From Verrucomicrobiota bacterium (GTDB lineage: Bacteria; Verrucomicrobiota; Verrucomicrobiia; Opitutales; Opitutaceae): DNA of 43,777 bases. Made by a program: the position numbers and the translations under genes. Each line of letters begins with the position of its first letter. The first letter of the stretch is position 1. Location: the NCBI GenBank assembly GCA_018239675.1, contig JAFEGX010000027.1:1-43777 (forward strand), read 5' to 3'. Below are positions 15,993 to 25,067 of the stretch, piece after piece. The notes under the pieces were generated by a model. It was not told where the DNA came from and searched no databases. It worked only from the letters and a program-made list of their open reading frames with translations.

Positions 15993-16979
15993 ATGAGCGC
16001 GCCCCTCCGTCTCGTCTTTCTCGGCTCAGACCCGATCGCGCGACCGCTGCTCGACCGGCTGGCGGGCGACGGCAGGGAGGTTGCGACGGTGGTCGGGGTG
16101 TTTACCCAGCCCGACCGGGCCGCGGGTCGCGGTCAGAAAGTCGTGGCCAACGAGATCAAGCGCTGGGCGCTGGCGCGCGGGCTTCCGGTCCTGCAGCCCG
16201 AGAAGATCACCGAGCCGGTGCGCGCCGCACTGGCGGATCTGCAGCCGGATGTTTCGCTTGTGATGGCGTACGGTCACATCCTCCGCGAGGACTTCATTGC
16301 GACCCCGCGTCTCGGCACGCTCAACCTGCACACCTCGCTGCTGCCCAAGTACCGGGGCGCCTCCCCGATCCAGAGCGCGGTGGCGAGCGGCGAGACCGAG
16401 ACGGGCGTCACCCTGATGCGGATCGTGCGCCAGCTCGACGCCGGACCGGTGGCGGAAGTTGAGCGCGTGGCAATCGGCCCGGGCGACACCGCGCTTGAGG
16501 TGGAGCATCGGCTGGGCGTCGCCTGCGTGCCGCTCCTGCAGCGCACGCTGCCCAGGCTGCGCGACGGCTGTCTGACATTCGCCGCGCAGGATGAGGCGGC
16601 GGCGACTTTCTGCCGTCGGCTGGAGAAGGCCGACGGTGCCCTCGATTTTCGCGCCCCGGCGCGCGTGCTGGCCGCCCGGATCAACGGCCTGTATCCGTGG
16701 CCGGCCTGCACGGCCGCGATTCAGGGTGTGGAAGTGAAATTCGGGCTCGCCGAAGCGCGAGACGGCACCGGCCGCGCCGGCGAGGTGGTCGGTGCGGATG
16801 GCGGTGCCCTGCACGTCGCCACGGGTGAAGGCGTCCTGGGCGTGCGACGCCTGCAGCGCCCTGGGGGGCGGATGCTTCCCGCCGGAGAATTTCTCCGCGG
16901 ATTCCCAGTTCCAGCCGGCACCGTCCTGCCGAGCCGCGAGCACACCCTGCTCGTCAGCCATCAGCCCTTTCGGCGCTAG
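15993..16979 (+). CDS. fmt: methionyl-tRNA formyltransferase
   Basis: Formylates initiator Met-tRNA using 10-formyltetrahydrofolate. The 328-aa protein has the expected two-domain length: N-terminal hydrolase domain with VFLGSDPIARPLLDRL, GVFTQPDRAAGRGQ, VMAYGHIL, the catalytic NLHTSLLPKYRGASPIQ and LDAGPVAE, and a C-terminal OB-like tRNA-binding domain starting at about residue 210 (INGLYPWPACTA). def is not adjacent. The heptad repeat begins eight bases after the stop codon. Confidence 0.96.
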   Translation: MSAPLRLVFLGSDPIARPLLDRLAGDGREVATVVGVFTQPDRAAGRGQKVVANEIKRWALARGLPVLQPEKITEPVRAALADLQPDVSLVMAYGHILREDFIATPRLGTLNLHTSLLPKYRGASPIQSAVASGETETGVTLMRIVRQLDAGPVAEVERVAIGPGDTALEVEHRLGVACVPLLQRTLPRLRDGCLTFAAQDEAAATFCRRLEKADGALDFRAPARVLAARINGLYPWPACTAAIQGVEVKFGLAEARDGTGRAGEVVGADGGALHVATGEGVLGVRRLQRPGGRMLPAGEFLRGFPVPAGTVLPSREHTLLVSHQPFRR

Positions 16980-16986
16980 TTCTTCC

Positions 16987-17035
16987 TTCGGCGTCGGGCG
17001 TTCAGCATTCGATGTTTGGCGTTCGGTCCGGTATT
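16987..17035. repeat. heptad repeat run (TTCGGCG/TTCGATG words) between fmt and the LysM gene
   Basis: Seven consecutive seven-base words starting at 16987 (TTCGGCG, then TCGGGCG, and five further variants such as TTCGATG at 17008-17014). Same wording as one arm of the 12010-12101 element and as 6484-6516. No inverted partner is present nearby, so this copy would not form a long hairpin. Confidence 0.7.
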
Positions 17036-17090
17036 TCCGAATTACGGTCTTTCTTGTTTTTGCGGACCCCATGGCGCAATCTGCCGGTCC

Positions 17091-17657
17091 ATGTTCAAGC
17101 GATTAATCCTGATGGTTGGCGCGGCGGTGGTTCTGGCCCTGACTGCGCGGGCCCAGGCGACGCAGGTCGAGCTGGCCAACCTCCGCGAGGACGTTCGGGG
17201 GCTCGTGCAGCGGGTGGGAGAGCTCACGCTGCGGGTCGAGGCCTTGGAACGCCAGAACGCCGAGCTGCGGGAGAAGCTCAACGCCGGGACCCCGGCCTAT
17301 GCGACGCTGGAGCAGCTGAATGATGCGGTGAACGAACTGAAGCGGGCCATCGCGGCTGGCGACAATGCCACCGCCGAGCGCGCCGCCACGCAGATCAAGC
17401 GGCTGGGCGATGCGACCAACGCCGCCATCGACTCGCTGGCCAAGGGCCTGGCGACGCGGCCCACCGTGACGACCTTCAACGAAAACTATCCGAAGGAGGG
17501 CGTGAGCTACACCGTCCAGAAGGGCGACACCCTCGCGCTCATCGCGAAGAAGACCGGGGCGAAGACCCAGGACATCATCAACGCGAACAAGATTGTGGAT
17601 CCGTCCCACATCGTCGTGGGCCAGACGCTTTTCATCCCCACCGGCCCTGCCAAATAA
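17091..17657 (+). CDS. secreted LysM-domain protein with coiled coil
   Basis: 188-aa protein with a signal peptide (MFKRLILMVGAAVVLALTARA, cleavage expected after ARA), a long helical, probably coiled-coil segment at residues 25-130 (VELANLREDVRGLVQRVGEL and similar heptads), and one C-terminal LysM domain (YTVQKGDTLALIAKKTG ... IVGQTLFIP type, residues about 140-185) that should bind peptidoglycan. It resembles YbgF/CpoB-like arrangement only in having a coiled coil. Start fixed at ATG 17091 by the signal peptide. Five bases separate it from parB. Confidence 0.85.
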   Translation: MFKRLILMVGAAVVLALTARAQATQVELANLREDVRGLVQRVGELTLRVEALERQNAELREKLNAGTPAYATLEQLNDAVNELKRAIAAGDNATAERAATQIKRLGDATNAAIDSLAKGLATRPTVTTFNENYPKEGVSYTVQKGDTLALIAKKTGAKTQDIINANKIVDPSHIVVGQTLFIPTGPAK

Positions 17658-17662
17658 TCCCC

Positions 17663-18598
17663 ATGGCTGCTGCTCCCAAATCACGTCTTGGCCGCGGACT
17701 CGGCGGCATCATCTCCAGCTCCGCGGCTGTCACCCCGAAGCCCGTGGCGTCCGGCGCCGCGCCGGCCGGACCCGCGGCCGCCCCGCCGTCGCCCGCCGCC
17801 CCCGGCTACCTCGAGGTCGCGGTGCACCTGGTCGAGCCCAGCCCTTATCAGGCCCGCAAGGAAATCCCGGCGGAGCAGCTGCATGAGCTGGCGGAAAGCA
17901 TCCGGTCGGAGGGATTGCTCCAGCCAATTGTCGTGCGCAAGGCCGGCGACAGGTACCAGCTGATCGCCGGTGAGCGCCGCTGGCGGGCGTTCCAGCACCT
18001 CAAGCTGAAGACGATCCCGGCGCGCCTCGTCGAGGCCAGCAACGCCTCGGCCGCGGCGCTGGGCCTGATCGAGAATCTCCAGCGCGAGGGCTTGAACCCG
18101 ATCGAGGAGGCCCACGGCTATGCCAGCCTGATCCGCGACTTCGACCTGACGCAGGAGACCGCCGCCGACCGCGTCGGCAAGGCGCGCGCCACCGTGGCGA
18201 ACAGCCTTCGGCTGCTGAGTCTCGACGCCGAGATCCAAGGCTACCTGGCGAAAAATATCCTGAGCGTCGGGCATGCGAAGGTCCTGCTCGGCCTCGGCGA
18301 CACCGCGCAGCGGGTGGTCCTGGCCCGGCGCGTGATTGAGGAGGGCCTGAGCGTCCGGAGCACCGAGAAGCTCGTGGCCGAACGGAAGACGACCACCGGC
18401 CACGGCCGCGCCACCAAGTCCCGCAGCCTTTCCAGCAAGGATGCCGAGGCCGTGGCCGATATCGAGAAACGGCTGGCATCGCATCTCGGCGCGCGCGTGG
18501 CCGTGCTCCATTCGGCGAAGAAGGGCCGGATCGTCATCGAATACCACGGCAACGAGGACCTCCAGCGCCTGCTCGAGAAGCTGGGGATCGAGACGTAG
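17663..18598 (+). CDS. parB: chromosome-partitioning protein ParB
   Basis: CTP-dependent DNA clamp that loads at parS sites for chromosome segregation. 311 aa: N-terminal KSRLGRGLGGII (the usual ParA-stimulating segment), an alanine/proline linker to about residue 50, CTPase/ParB-N domain with SPYQARKEIP, ELAESIRSEGLLQPIVVR and GERRWRAFQHL, HTH region (TQETAADRVGKARATVANSLRLL), and C-terminal dimerisation segment. parA is not adjacent, unlike the usual parAB order. I did not find a parS-like 16-mer in the window by eye. Confidence 0.95.
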   Translation: MAAAPKSRLGRGLGGIISSSAAVTPKPVASGAAPAGPAAAPPSPAAPGYLEVAVHLVEPSPYQARKEIPAEQLHELAESIRSEGLLQPIVVRKAGDRYQLIAGERRWRAFQHLKLKTIPARLVEASNASAAALGLIENLQREGLNPIEEAHGYASLIRDFDLTQETAADRVGKARATVANSLRLLSLDAEIQGYLAKNILSVGHAKVLLGLGDTAQRVVLARRVIEEGLSVRSTEKLVAERKTTTGHGRATKSRSLSSKDAEAVADIEKRLASHLGARVAVLHSAKKGRIVIEYHGNEDLQRLLEKLGIET

Positions 18599-18614
18599 CA
18601 CGCGTTGCGAGAGC

Positions 18615-18828
18615 GGTGGGTGAAGGGCGGCGGACGGGTGCCGGTGGGCGGTGGACCGTCGACAATTGGCGGTCCCTACTGCCGTCTTCGGCTGCAGACT
18701 ACATATCTATTGAAAGCTCATGCCGTTGCCTGAGAGGACAGCGGCGCCGACAAAGGCGACAATTACCGCCCACTGTCTACCGTCTTCAATCCACGGTCCA
18801 GCGTCCACAGGCCACCGGCTGCCCTCCG
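18615..18828. repeat. heptad repeat arrays in opposite orientation between parB and secG
   Basis: A run of seven-base words from 18615 to 18677 (GGTGGGT, GGTGGAC and variants) and a reverse-oriented run from 18766 to 18828 (CGGTCCA, GCGTCCA and variants). They are about 88 bases apart and partly complementary, so a long imperfect hairpin is possible. Between them lies an unexplained AT-richer stretch near 18700-18720. secG starts at 18880. Confidence 0.68.
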
Positions 18829-18879
18829 CATCCCGGCATTGACAATACCGGTCGGCGCCTGCTCCTTTGACCCTTTCAC

Positions 18880-19227
18880 ATGAGCATTTTGATCCCGATT
18901 CTGACCGCGCTCCTGATCCTTGTCTCGGTCTTCCTCATCCTCGTCGTCTTGGCCCAGAAGGCCAAGAGCGACGGCGGGGTGGGCGCCGCCCTGGGTGGCG
19001 GCATGACCGAAGCCACGTTTGGCGCCGACACGGGTAACGTGTTGAGCAAGGCCACGATCAATGCGGCCATCGCGTTCTTCGTCCTGGGCTTCGCCCTCTA
19101 TCTCGGCCACATCTACCTCCGGAAGCATGCGGCGATCGCGGCGGGTGAGGCGCTGCCGAGCATCACCGCCCCGGCCAAACCCGCTCCGGCCCCGGCGCAA
19201 CCGGCCCCGTCCACGCCCAAGCCCTGA
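18880..19227 (+). CDS. secG: preprotein translocase subunit SecG
   Basis: Small subunit of the SecYEG channel. 115 aa with two membrane helices (residues about 3-25 and 65-83) around the conserved cytoplasmic loop LAQKAKSDGGVGAALGGG and FGADTGNVLSKAT, followed by an alanine/proline-rich tail. No Shine-Dalgarno sequence (CCCTTTCAC before ATG). The terminator of this gene lies within the first codons of the following open frame. Confidence 0.94.
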   Translation: MSILIPILTALLILVSVFLILVVLAQKAKSDGGVGAALGGGMTEATFGADTGNVLSKATINAAIAFFVLGFALYLGHIYLRKHAAIAAGEALPSITAPAKPAPAPAQPAPSTPKP

Positions 19228-19233
19228 GTAAGC

Positions 19234-20118
19234 ATGGCCTTGGTGGCAGATTTTGCGCCCGCCTTTATAGGGCGGGCGCTTTTTTTATCAGTCCTCCTTG
19301 CGGCTGCCGTGCACGCCGGCCCGCCGTCCAACCCGGCGTCGCCTCCGTCCGAGTACCTGCAACTCGGGGGCCCGAGCCAGGAAGAAGGCAGGCGCGTCCT
19401 CGAGGTTTTCCGCCGCGCCGGGATTCCAGGCGAGTATTATCTCGAGTTTGACCTGCGGATCATGCCGCGGCGCGGCGAGGAGCGGGACGTTCCCGGCCGG
19501 CTCTGGGGCGGACGCCATGGCGACGGTGCGGTCACCCGCGTCGCCTTTTCGCTCCCGTCCGGCGGCGAGCGGCGACTGCTGCTCCAGAACGGCGAGGACG
19601 CGCGCGTCTGGTGCCGGGACACGGCCGATGCCTCGCCGGTCACGCGCATGGTGGACGCCTTCGAGCCGCTGATGCCCGGGGTTGAACTTTCGGCCTTCGA
19701 TCTCCTGATGCCGTACCTCTATTGGACCGACTGGAAACTGGAACGCCTTGCCCGCGTCCGGAGCCGGCCGACCCACGTGTTCCTTTTCCGGCCGCCGGCG
19801 GCCTGGGCCGCCCAGCATCCCGAAACCCGCGGCGTGCGCGCGTACCTCGACACGCAGTTCAACGTGCCGGTCCAGACCGAGCTGATCGGCGACCAGGGGC
19901 AGGTGCTGCGGACGCTCTCGCTCGTGGACCTCGTCAAGGTTTCGGATCAGTACATCCCGAAGTCCGTCGACTTCCGGAATGATGTGACGCGCGACAAAGT
20001 GCGTTTCCAGGTCACGGCCGCGTCACTGAATTACCCGCTGCCGGCCGCGGTGTTCGATCCCGAGCAATTGTCGCTCGCGGCGCCGATCCCGCTGAGGCCG
20101 ACGCCGGTGATTCCATGA
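19234..20118 (+). CDS. outer-membrane lipoprotein-sorting-like protein (LolA-fold family)
   Basis: 294-aa exported protein. After a hydrophobic signal (ALFLSVLLAAAVHA, residues about 15-28) the mature part resembles the family annotated as outer-membrane lipoprotein-sorting proteins: RRLLLQNGEDARVW, ELSAFDLLMPYLYWTDWKLE, YLDTQFNVPVQTELIGDQG and SVDFRNDVTRDKVRFQV. A periplasmic lipid- or lipoprotein-binding role is inferred from fold resemblance only. ATG 19234 is six bases after the secG stop; GTG 19243 is an in-frame alternative. Both lie upstream of a strong terminator hairpin that is contained in the coding sequence. Overlaps the HAD gene by four bases. Confidence 0.7.
   Translation: MALVADFAPAFIGRALFLSVLLAAAVHAGPPSNPASPPSEYLQLGGPSQEEGRRVLEVFRRAGIPGEYYLEFDLRIMPRRGEERDVPGRLWGGRHGDGAVTRVAFSLPSGGERRLLLQNGEDARVWCRDTADASPVTRMVDAFEPLMPGVELSAFDLLMPYLYWTDWKLERLARVRSRPTHVFLFRPPAAWAAQHPETRGVRAYLDTQFNVPVQTELIGDQGQVLRTLSLVDLVKVSDQYIPKSVDFRNDVTRDKVRFQVTAASLNYPLPAAVFDPEQLSLAAPIPLRPTPVIP
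19255..19286 (+). terminator. intrinsic terminator inside the 5' coding region of the lipoprotein-sorting-like gene
   Basis: Perfect nine-pair stem GCGCCCGCC (19255-19263) / GGCGGGCGC (19271-19279), seven-base loop, and seven consecutive T at 19280-19286. It is a textbook terminator for secG, yet it encodes residues 8-18 of the next reading frame, including the start of its signal peptide. Confidence 0.85.
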
Positions 20119-20780
20119 GGCGCAACGTCGCGCCCGCCGCCGTCGTGTTCGATCTCGACGGCACCCTGGTGGACAGCATGCCGCTGGTGCTGCGCGCCTT
20201 TGCCCATGCGTTGGAGCCTGCCTGCGGCGAGCTTACCCCCGCCGAGATCATCGCACATCTCGGCGGTCCGCCGGAGCGGACCTTCCAGGCCCTGATCGGC
20301 ACCCCCGAGGGCGTGGCCGACGCGATGGAGCGCCTGCGCGACTACAGCCTGCGGCACTGGCGGCTGATCCGACCGTTCGACGGCATGGCGGAACTGCTGG
20401 ACGCGCTGATCGCCAGCCGGCGGAGCGTCGGGGTCTGGACCGGTCGCGAACGCGAGTCCGCCGAGTGGATCCTGAACCAGAACGGCATCGCGCCCAAGCT
20501 GGCCGCGTGCGTCTATGGCGACGACCTGCCGACGCACAAGCCGCATCCGGGCGGCCTGGAGGAAACCCTGCGCCGGCTGAACGTGACCAGGGACCAAAGC
20601 CTGTTCGTCGGTGACGCCGACGTGGATCTGCTGGCCGGAGCGGAACTCGGCGTTCGGACGCTTCTGATCACGCACGGCCGCCACGTGGAAAAGGCGCTGC
20701 GCAACCGCGCCTGGCGCGCCGTCGATACCCCGGCCGAGGCGTACGCGCTCGTGCGGAGCGAGTGCGGTCTGGCAAGGTGA
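20115..20780 (+). CDS. HAD-superfamily phosphatase (phosphoglycolate phosphatase-like)
   Basis: 221-aa HAD hydrolase of subfamily IA. Motif I VVFDLDGTLVDSM with nucleophile Asp13 and Asp15, a helical cap domain (LRAFAHALEPACGELTPAEI), motif II around GVWTGRE, motif III lysine in THKPHPGG and motif IV VGDADVDLLAGAELG. Such proteins dephosphorylate small metabolites such as phosphoglycolate or pyrophosphate; the substrate is not predictable here. It overlaps the preceding gene by four bases (ATGA), so the two are co-translated. Confidence 0.9.
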   Translation: MRRNVAPAAVVFDLDGTLVDSMPLVLRAFAHALEPACGELTPAEIIAHLGGPPERTFQALIGTPEGVADAMERLRDYSLRHWRLIRPFDGMAELLDALIASRRSVGVWTGRERESAEWILNQNGIAPKLAACVYGDDLPTHKPHPGGLEETLRRLNVTRDQSLFVGDADVDLLAGAELGVRTLLITHGRHVEKALRNRAWRAVDTPAEAYALVRSECGLAR

Positions 20781-20819
20781 ACAAGGGCTCGGTTATCCCG
20801 AGGTAGGACGCCGAAGCGG

Positions 20820-20839
20820 CCCGTGCGGTCTTGCACGGG
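20820..20839 (+). terminator. hairpin after the HAD gene
   Basis: Seven-pair stem CCCGTGC (20820-20826) / GCACGGG (20833-20839) with a six-base loop, 40 bases after the stop codon. There is no T tract, so termination is uncertain. Confidence 0.35.
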
Positions 20840-20864
20840 AATGCCGAATGGCGTTCCCTCCGCC

Positions 20865-21995
20865 ATGGCCCAGCTGCCCTGCCGTCCCGAGGTGGCGGTG
20901 ATTTATTGCCCACTTTGGCACCCCTATGACCATGCGGCGGCGTGGAAAGGCGAGGGCTGGTGCGAGTGGGAACTCCTCAAGTCGGCCATTCCGCGTTTCC
21001 GGGGTCACCGCCTCCCGCTGCGGCCGACGTGGGGCTGCTTTGACGAGAGCGACCCTAAGTGGGCGGCGCGCGAGATCGACCTTGCGGCCGACCATGGCGT
21101 CGACGTGTTCATCTTCGACTGGTACTGGTACAGCGGCGTGCGGCTGATGGAGGAGGCGCTCGAGCGGGGCTTTCTGCGGGCGCCCAACCGACGGCGGCTG
21201 AAATTCGCGCTGATGTGGGCCAACCACCACTGGGCGGACTATTTCCCGGCGCCCTTTGACCAGCCGTGGAACTCCTGGCTGCCGATCCGGCACACCCCGC
21301 GGGACCTTACGCGGGTCGTCGACTATGCGGTGGAGAACTATTTCCGGCAGCCGAACTACTGGCGGGTGGAGGATCGACTGTTCTTCAGCCTGTTCCAGGC
21401 CGAGTGGCTGGTGGAGCAGCTCGGCGGGATCGAGGCGACGCGACGCGAATTCCGGAAGATCGACCGCCGACTCGCGGCGGCCGGCCTGCCGGCGATGCAC
21501 TGGAACGCGATGACGTGGGGCGCCGGACCGGTGGCCAAGCTCAAGGCGGCGGGCTTCCACAGCACCACCACCTACAACGTCACCTCCGATGGCCGGCCGA
21601 AGGGTGGGATGGTCCAGCAGTATCCCGCGGTGATGGCCGAGCATGGGCGGAAATGGCGCGAGCTCGCGGCGGCGCCGCTGCCGCACTGCCCGGTGGTGAC
21701 CATGGGATGGGACGTGACCATGCGCTGCGTCCAGAAGCTGCGGTGGCCGTTTCCTCCCTCAAAGCGCACGGGCAACCACGACTACCCCTACTGCCACCTG
21801 GTGGTGGGCAACACCCCGCGCCGCTTCGGGCGGCTCTGCTGTCAGGCGCGCGCGTTCGCCGAGTCCGATCCGCGCCGTCCCTACGCCGTGTTCGTGAACG
21901 CGTGGAATGAATGGACCGAGGCGAGCTATCTTCTGCCGGAGAAACGGTACGGGCTGGCTTATCTTCGGGAGTTGAAGAAAGCGTTTCTGGGGTAG
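20865..21995 (+). CDS. glycoside hydrolase family 99-like / WbsX-type protein
   Basis: 376-aa protein resembling the WbsX/GH99-like family found in polysaccharide gene sets: VAVIYCPLWHPYD at the start, GWCEWELLKSAIPRF, PTWGCFDESDPKWAAREI, GVDVFIFDWYWYSG, and the C-terminal VNAWNEWTEASYLLP with the typical asparagine-glutamate-tryptophan cluster. A TIM-barrel fold and glycan hydrolysis or processing are inferred from the family. No signal peptide is visible from ATG 20865; two in-frame ATGs upstream (20823, 20841) add residues that look like the hairpin region, so I rejected them. Convergent with the ABC ATPase gene. Confidence 0.82.
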   Translation: MAQLPCRPEVAVIYCPLWHPYDHAAAWKGEGWCEWELLKSAIPRFRGHRLPLRPTWGCFDESDPKWAAREIDLAADHGVDVFIFDWYWYSGVRLMEEALERGFLRAPNRRRLKFALMWANHHWADYFPAPFDQPWNSWLPIRHTPRDLTRVVDYAVENYFRQPNYWRVEDRLFFSLFQAEWLVEQLGGIEATRREFRKIDRRLAAAGLPAMHWNAMTWGAGPVAKLKAAGFHSTTTYNVTSDGRPKGGMVQQYPAVMAEHGRKWRELAAAPLPHCPVVTMGWDVTMRCVQKLRWPFPPSKRTGNHDYPYCHLVVGNTPRRFGRLCCQARAFAESDPRRPYAVFVNAWNEWTEASYLLPEKRYGLAYLRELKKAFLG

Positions 21996-22039
21996 GCGAG
22001 CGACGGGGCGGGCGCCAAGGCGTCCGAGGTTCTACGTTC

Positions 22040-22062
22040 AACCGGCCCGCCTCGGGCCGGTT
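22040..22062. terminator. bidirectional terminator between convergent genes
   Basis: Perfect nine-pair stem AACCGGCCC (22040-22048) / GGGCCGGTT (22054-22062), five-base loop. Followed by TCTCCC on the plus strand and by AACG towards the minus strand; it serves both the GH99-like gene and the ABC ATPase gene, whose stop is at 22067. Confidence 0.7.
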
Positions 22063-22066
22063 CTCC

Positions 22067-23197
<1,131 letters not shown>

Positions 23198-23328
23198 GGG
23201 GTGGGGAGGAGAAAGACGACACCCGAAACTCGGGGAAACACCGGGTGAGTCAATTTCTTATCCACGGCAAATTTTGTTGCCCCGAAGTGCACTCGGGCGC
23301 CTGATACCGGCTCTGTCCCGCCGACGCC

Positions 23329-23646
23329 ATGGCCACCCGCCACTCGAAAACCGCCGCGCCCCTGACCTTCGACCTCCCGCGCGCGCTGATTGAACGCATC
23401 CAGGCCATCCGCAAGGGGCGCAGCCTCAAGACCGCCAGCGAGGTGGTCCGCGAGGCGATCGCGCAGTTCGATTTTGATTCGTGTCATCCGAAGCGCGAGC
23501 CGCACACCCAGATCTCGGTTCGGATCAGCGGGCCGCAACGGTCGCTCCTCCGCCGCAATGCCCGCGCGAAGGGCGTGAGTGTCGGCGAACTCCTGCGCCT
23601 GGCGCTTGAAGCCATGCCGGTGAAGGCACCCCGCGCCCGGCGGTGA
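23329..23646 (+). CDS. small protein with two ribbon-helix-helix-like repeats
   Basis: 105 aa, basic. Two similar halves are visible: residues 11-50 (LTFDLPRALIERIQAIRKGR followed by TASEVVREAIAQF) and residues 59-98 (TQISVRISGPQRSLLRRNAR followed by VSVGELLRLALEA). Each has a short beta strand then two helices, as in ribbon-helix-helix DNA-binding domains, which normally act as dimers; here a pseudo-dimer in one chain is inferred. Function unknown. No toxin gene is adjacent, so an antitoxin role is not supported. It lies alone between the divergent ATPase gene and the aminotransferase gene. Confidence 0.7.
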   Translation: MATRHSKTAAPLTFDLPRALIERIQAIRKGRSLKTASEVVREAIAQFDFDSCHPKREPHTQISVRISGPQRSLLRRNARAKGVSVGELLRLALEAMPVKAPRARR

Positions 23647-23851
23647 GCGGCCGGGTCAGGTTTGAATCGAACCGGGCGGTGCGGATCGTCCGCCACACGC
23701 GGGTTCGGCTGAGAGGAGACATCAAGGCAGGGCTTCAGCGCATGGAAGAACGCGCTGCGCTCCCTCTGGCCGTGGCGGTGTGCCGCGCACGCGCTAGTAC
23801 AGTCCGGGAGCTTGCTTTTGCGCGGACCGGTCCCCTTAAGTCGTCCTTTGC

Positions 23852-25045
23852 ATGAGTACTGCTCCGCACCCGCTTTCCGTCTGGGCACGCAACATCTCGC
23901 CTTCGCCGACCCTTGCCGTGGACGCGAAGGCGAAGGCCATGGCGGCGTCGGGCGTGGATGTCTGCAGCTTCGCCGCGGGTGAGCCGGATTTCGACACGCC
24001 GGAGCACATCAAGGAGGCCTGCATCACGGCGCTCAAGGGCGGGAAGACCAAGTACGCCCCGACCCCCGGCATCGAGGTGCTCCGCCAGGCCATCGTCGAG
24101 CGCTACGCCGCCGAGTACGGCCTCAAGGCCACGTCGGCCCAGGTCATCGTCTCGCCCGGCGGCAAGTTCAACTGCTACCTCGGCGTTCTGGCCACCTGCT
24201 CACCCGGTGACGAGGTGATCATCCCGGCGCCGTACTGGGTCAGCTATCCCGAGATGGTGAAGCTCGCCGGCGCGACGCCGAAGTTTGTGCTCTGCGACGA
24301 CCGCGCCGGCTTCAAGCTCACGCCGGCCCAGCTCTCCGCCGCGATCACGCCCAAGACCAAGCTTCTCATCCTCAACTCGCCGTCGAATCCGACCGGCGCC
24401 GTCTACACCCGGGCCGAGCTGGCCGAGCTCGTGGGCATCGCCGTGCGGCACAATCTCTACATCCTTTCCGACGAGATGTACGAGCATCTCGTCTACGATG
24501 GCGCCACGCCCACCTGCCTCGCAACGCTCTCGCCGGAGGCCGAGGCCCGGACCATCACGGTGGCGGGCTTCTCCAAGACCTATGCCATGACGGGCTGGCG
24601 CATCGGCACGACGCTGGCGCCGTTGCCGGTGGCCAAGGCCATCGCCGAGCTGCAGAGCCAGATGTCGTCAAACGTGACCACGTTTGCCCAGTACGGCGCG
24701 CTGGCCGCGCTCAAGGAAAAGGACAAGACGGGTGCCGCGCTCAAGACGATGCTGGTCGCCTTCGACCGGCGGCGGAAGGCCCTGCACGCCGAGCTCAACC
24801 GGATTCCCGGCGTGCGCTGCCTGCTCGCCCAGGGCGCGTTCTACCTCTTCCCCAACATTTCCAGCTTTGGCCTTTCCGACCTCGAGTTCTGCAACCGTCT
24901 CCTCGAGACGGAGCACGTCGCGGCCGTGCCGGGCAGCGCGTTCGGCGCGGAGGGCTACCTTCGCCTGAGCTACGCGACAAGCGACGAGACGATCGCGAAG
25001 GGCGTCGCCCGGCTGGCGAAGTTCTGCGCCGCGCTGCGGAAATAG
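23852..25045 (+). CDS. aspartate aminotransferase (class I, subgroup Ib)
   Basis: 397-aa PLP enzyme that interconverts aspartate and oxaloacetate with glutamate as partner. Motifs: [54 protein letters not shown], and [14 protein letters not shown] with Lys242; arginine in YLRLSYATS binds the distal carboxylate region. This is the Thermus/Bacillus type of AspC and is the better candidate for the cell's true aspartate aminotransferase than the gene at 12197. The 205-base gap upstream carries no repeat I recognise. Confidence 0.92.
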   Translation: MSTAPHPLSVWARNISPSPTLAVDAKAKAMAASGVDVCSFAAGEPDFDTPEHIKEACITALKGGKTKYAPTPGIEVLRQAIVERYAAEYGLKATSAQVIVSPGGKFNCYLGVLATCSPGDEVIIPAPYWVSYPEMVKLAGATPKFVLCDDRAGFKLTPAQLSAAITPKTKLLILNSPSNPTGAVYTRAELAELVGIAVRHNLYILSDEMYEHLVYDGATPTCLATLSPEAEARTITVAGFSKTYAMTGWRIGTTLAPLPVAKAIAELQSQMSSNVTTFAQYGALAALKEKDKTGAALKTMLVAFDRRRKALHAELNRIPGVRCLLAQGAFYLFPNISSFGLSDLEFCNRLLETEHVAAVPGSAFGAEGYLRLSYATSDETIAKGVARLAKFCAALRK

Positions 25046-25067
25046 GCGGCACTTGGGGAGCCCTACA

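Noticed and set aside
18599-18879. Candidate for a stable housekeeping RNA (SRP RNA, 6S, RNase P or tmRNA) before secG
   Set aside because: None of the conserved cores I know for these RNAs is present; the region is explained mostly by heptad arrays.
23647-23851. Possible small gene or repeat in the gap before the aspartate aminotransferase
   Set aside because: A 70-codon frame exists, but it has no start context, no family resemblance and no clear period; only a weak palindrome near 23660-23680 is visible.
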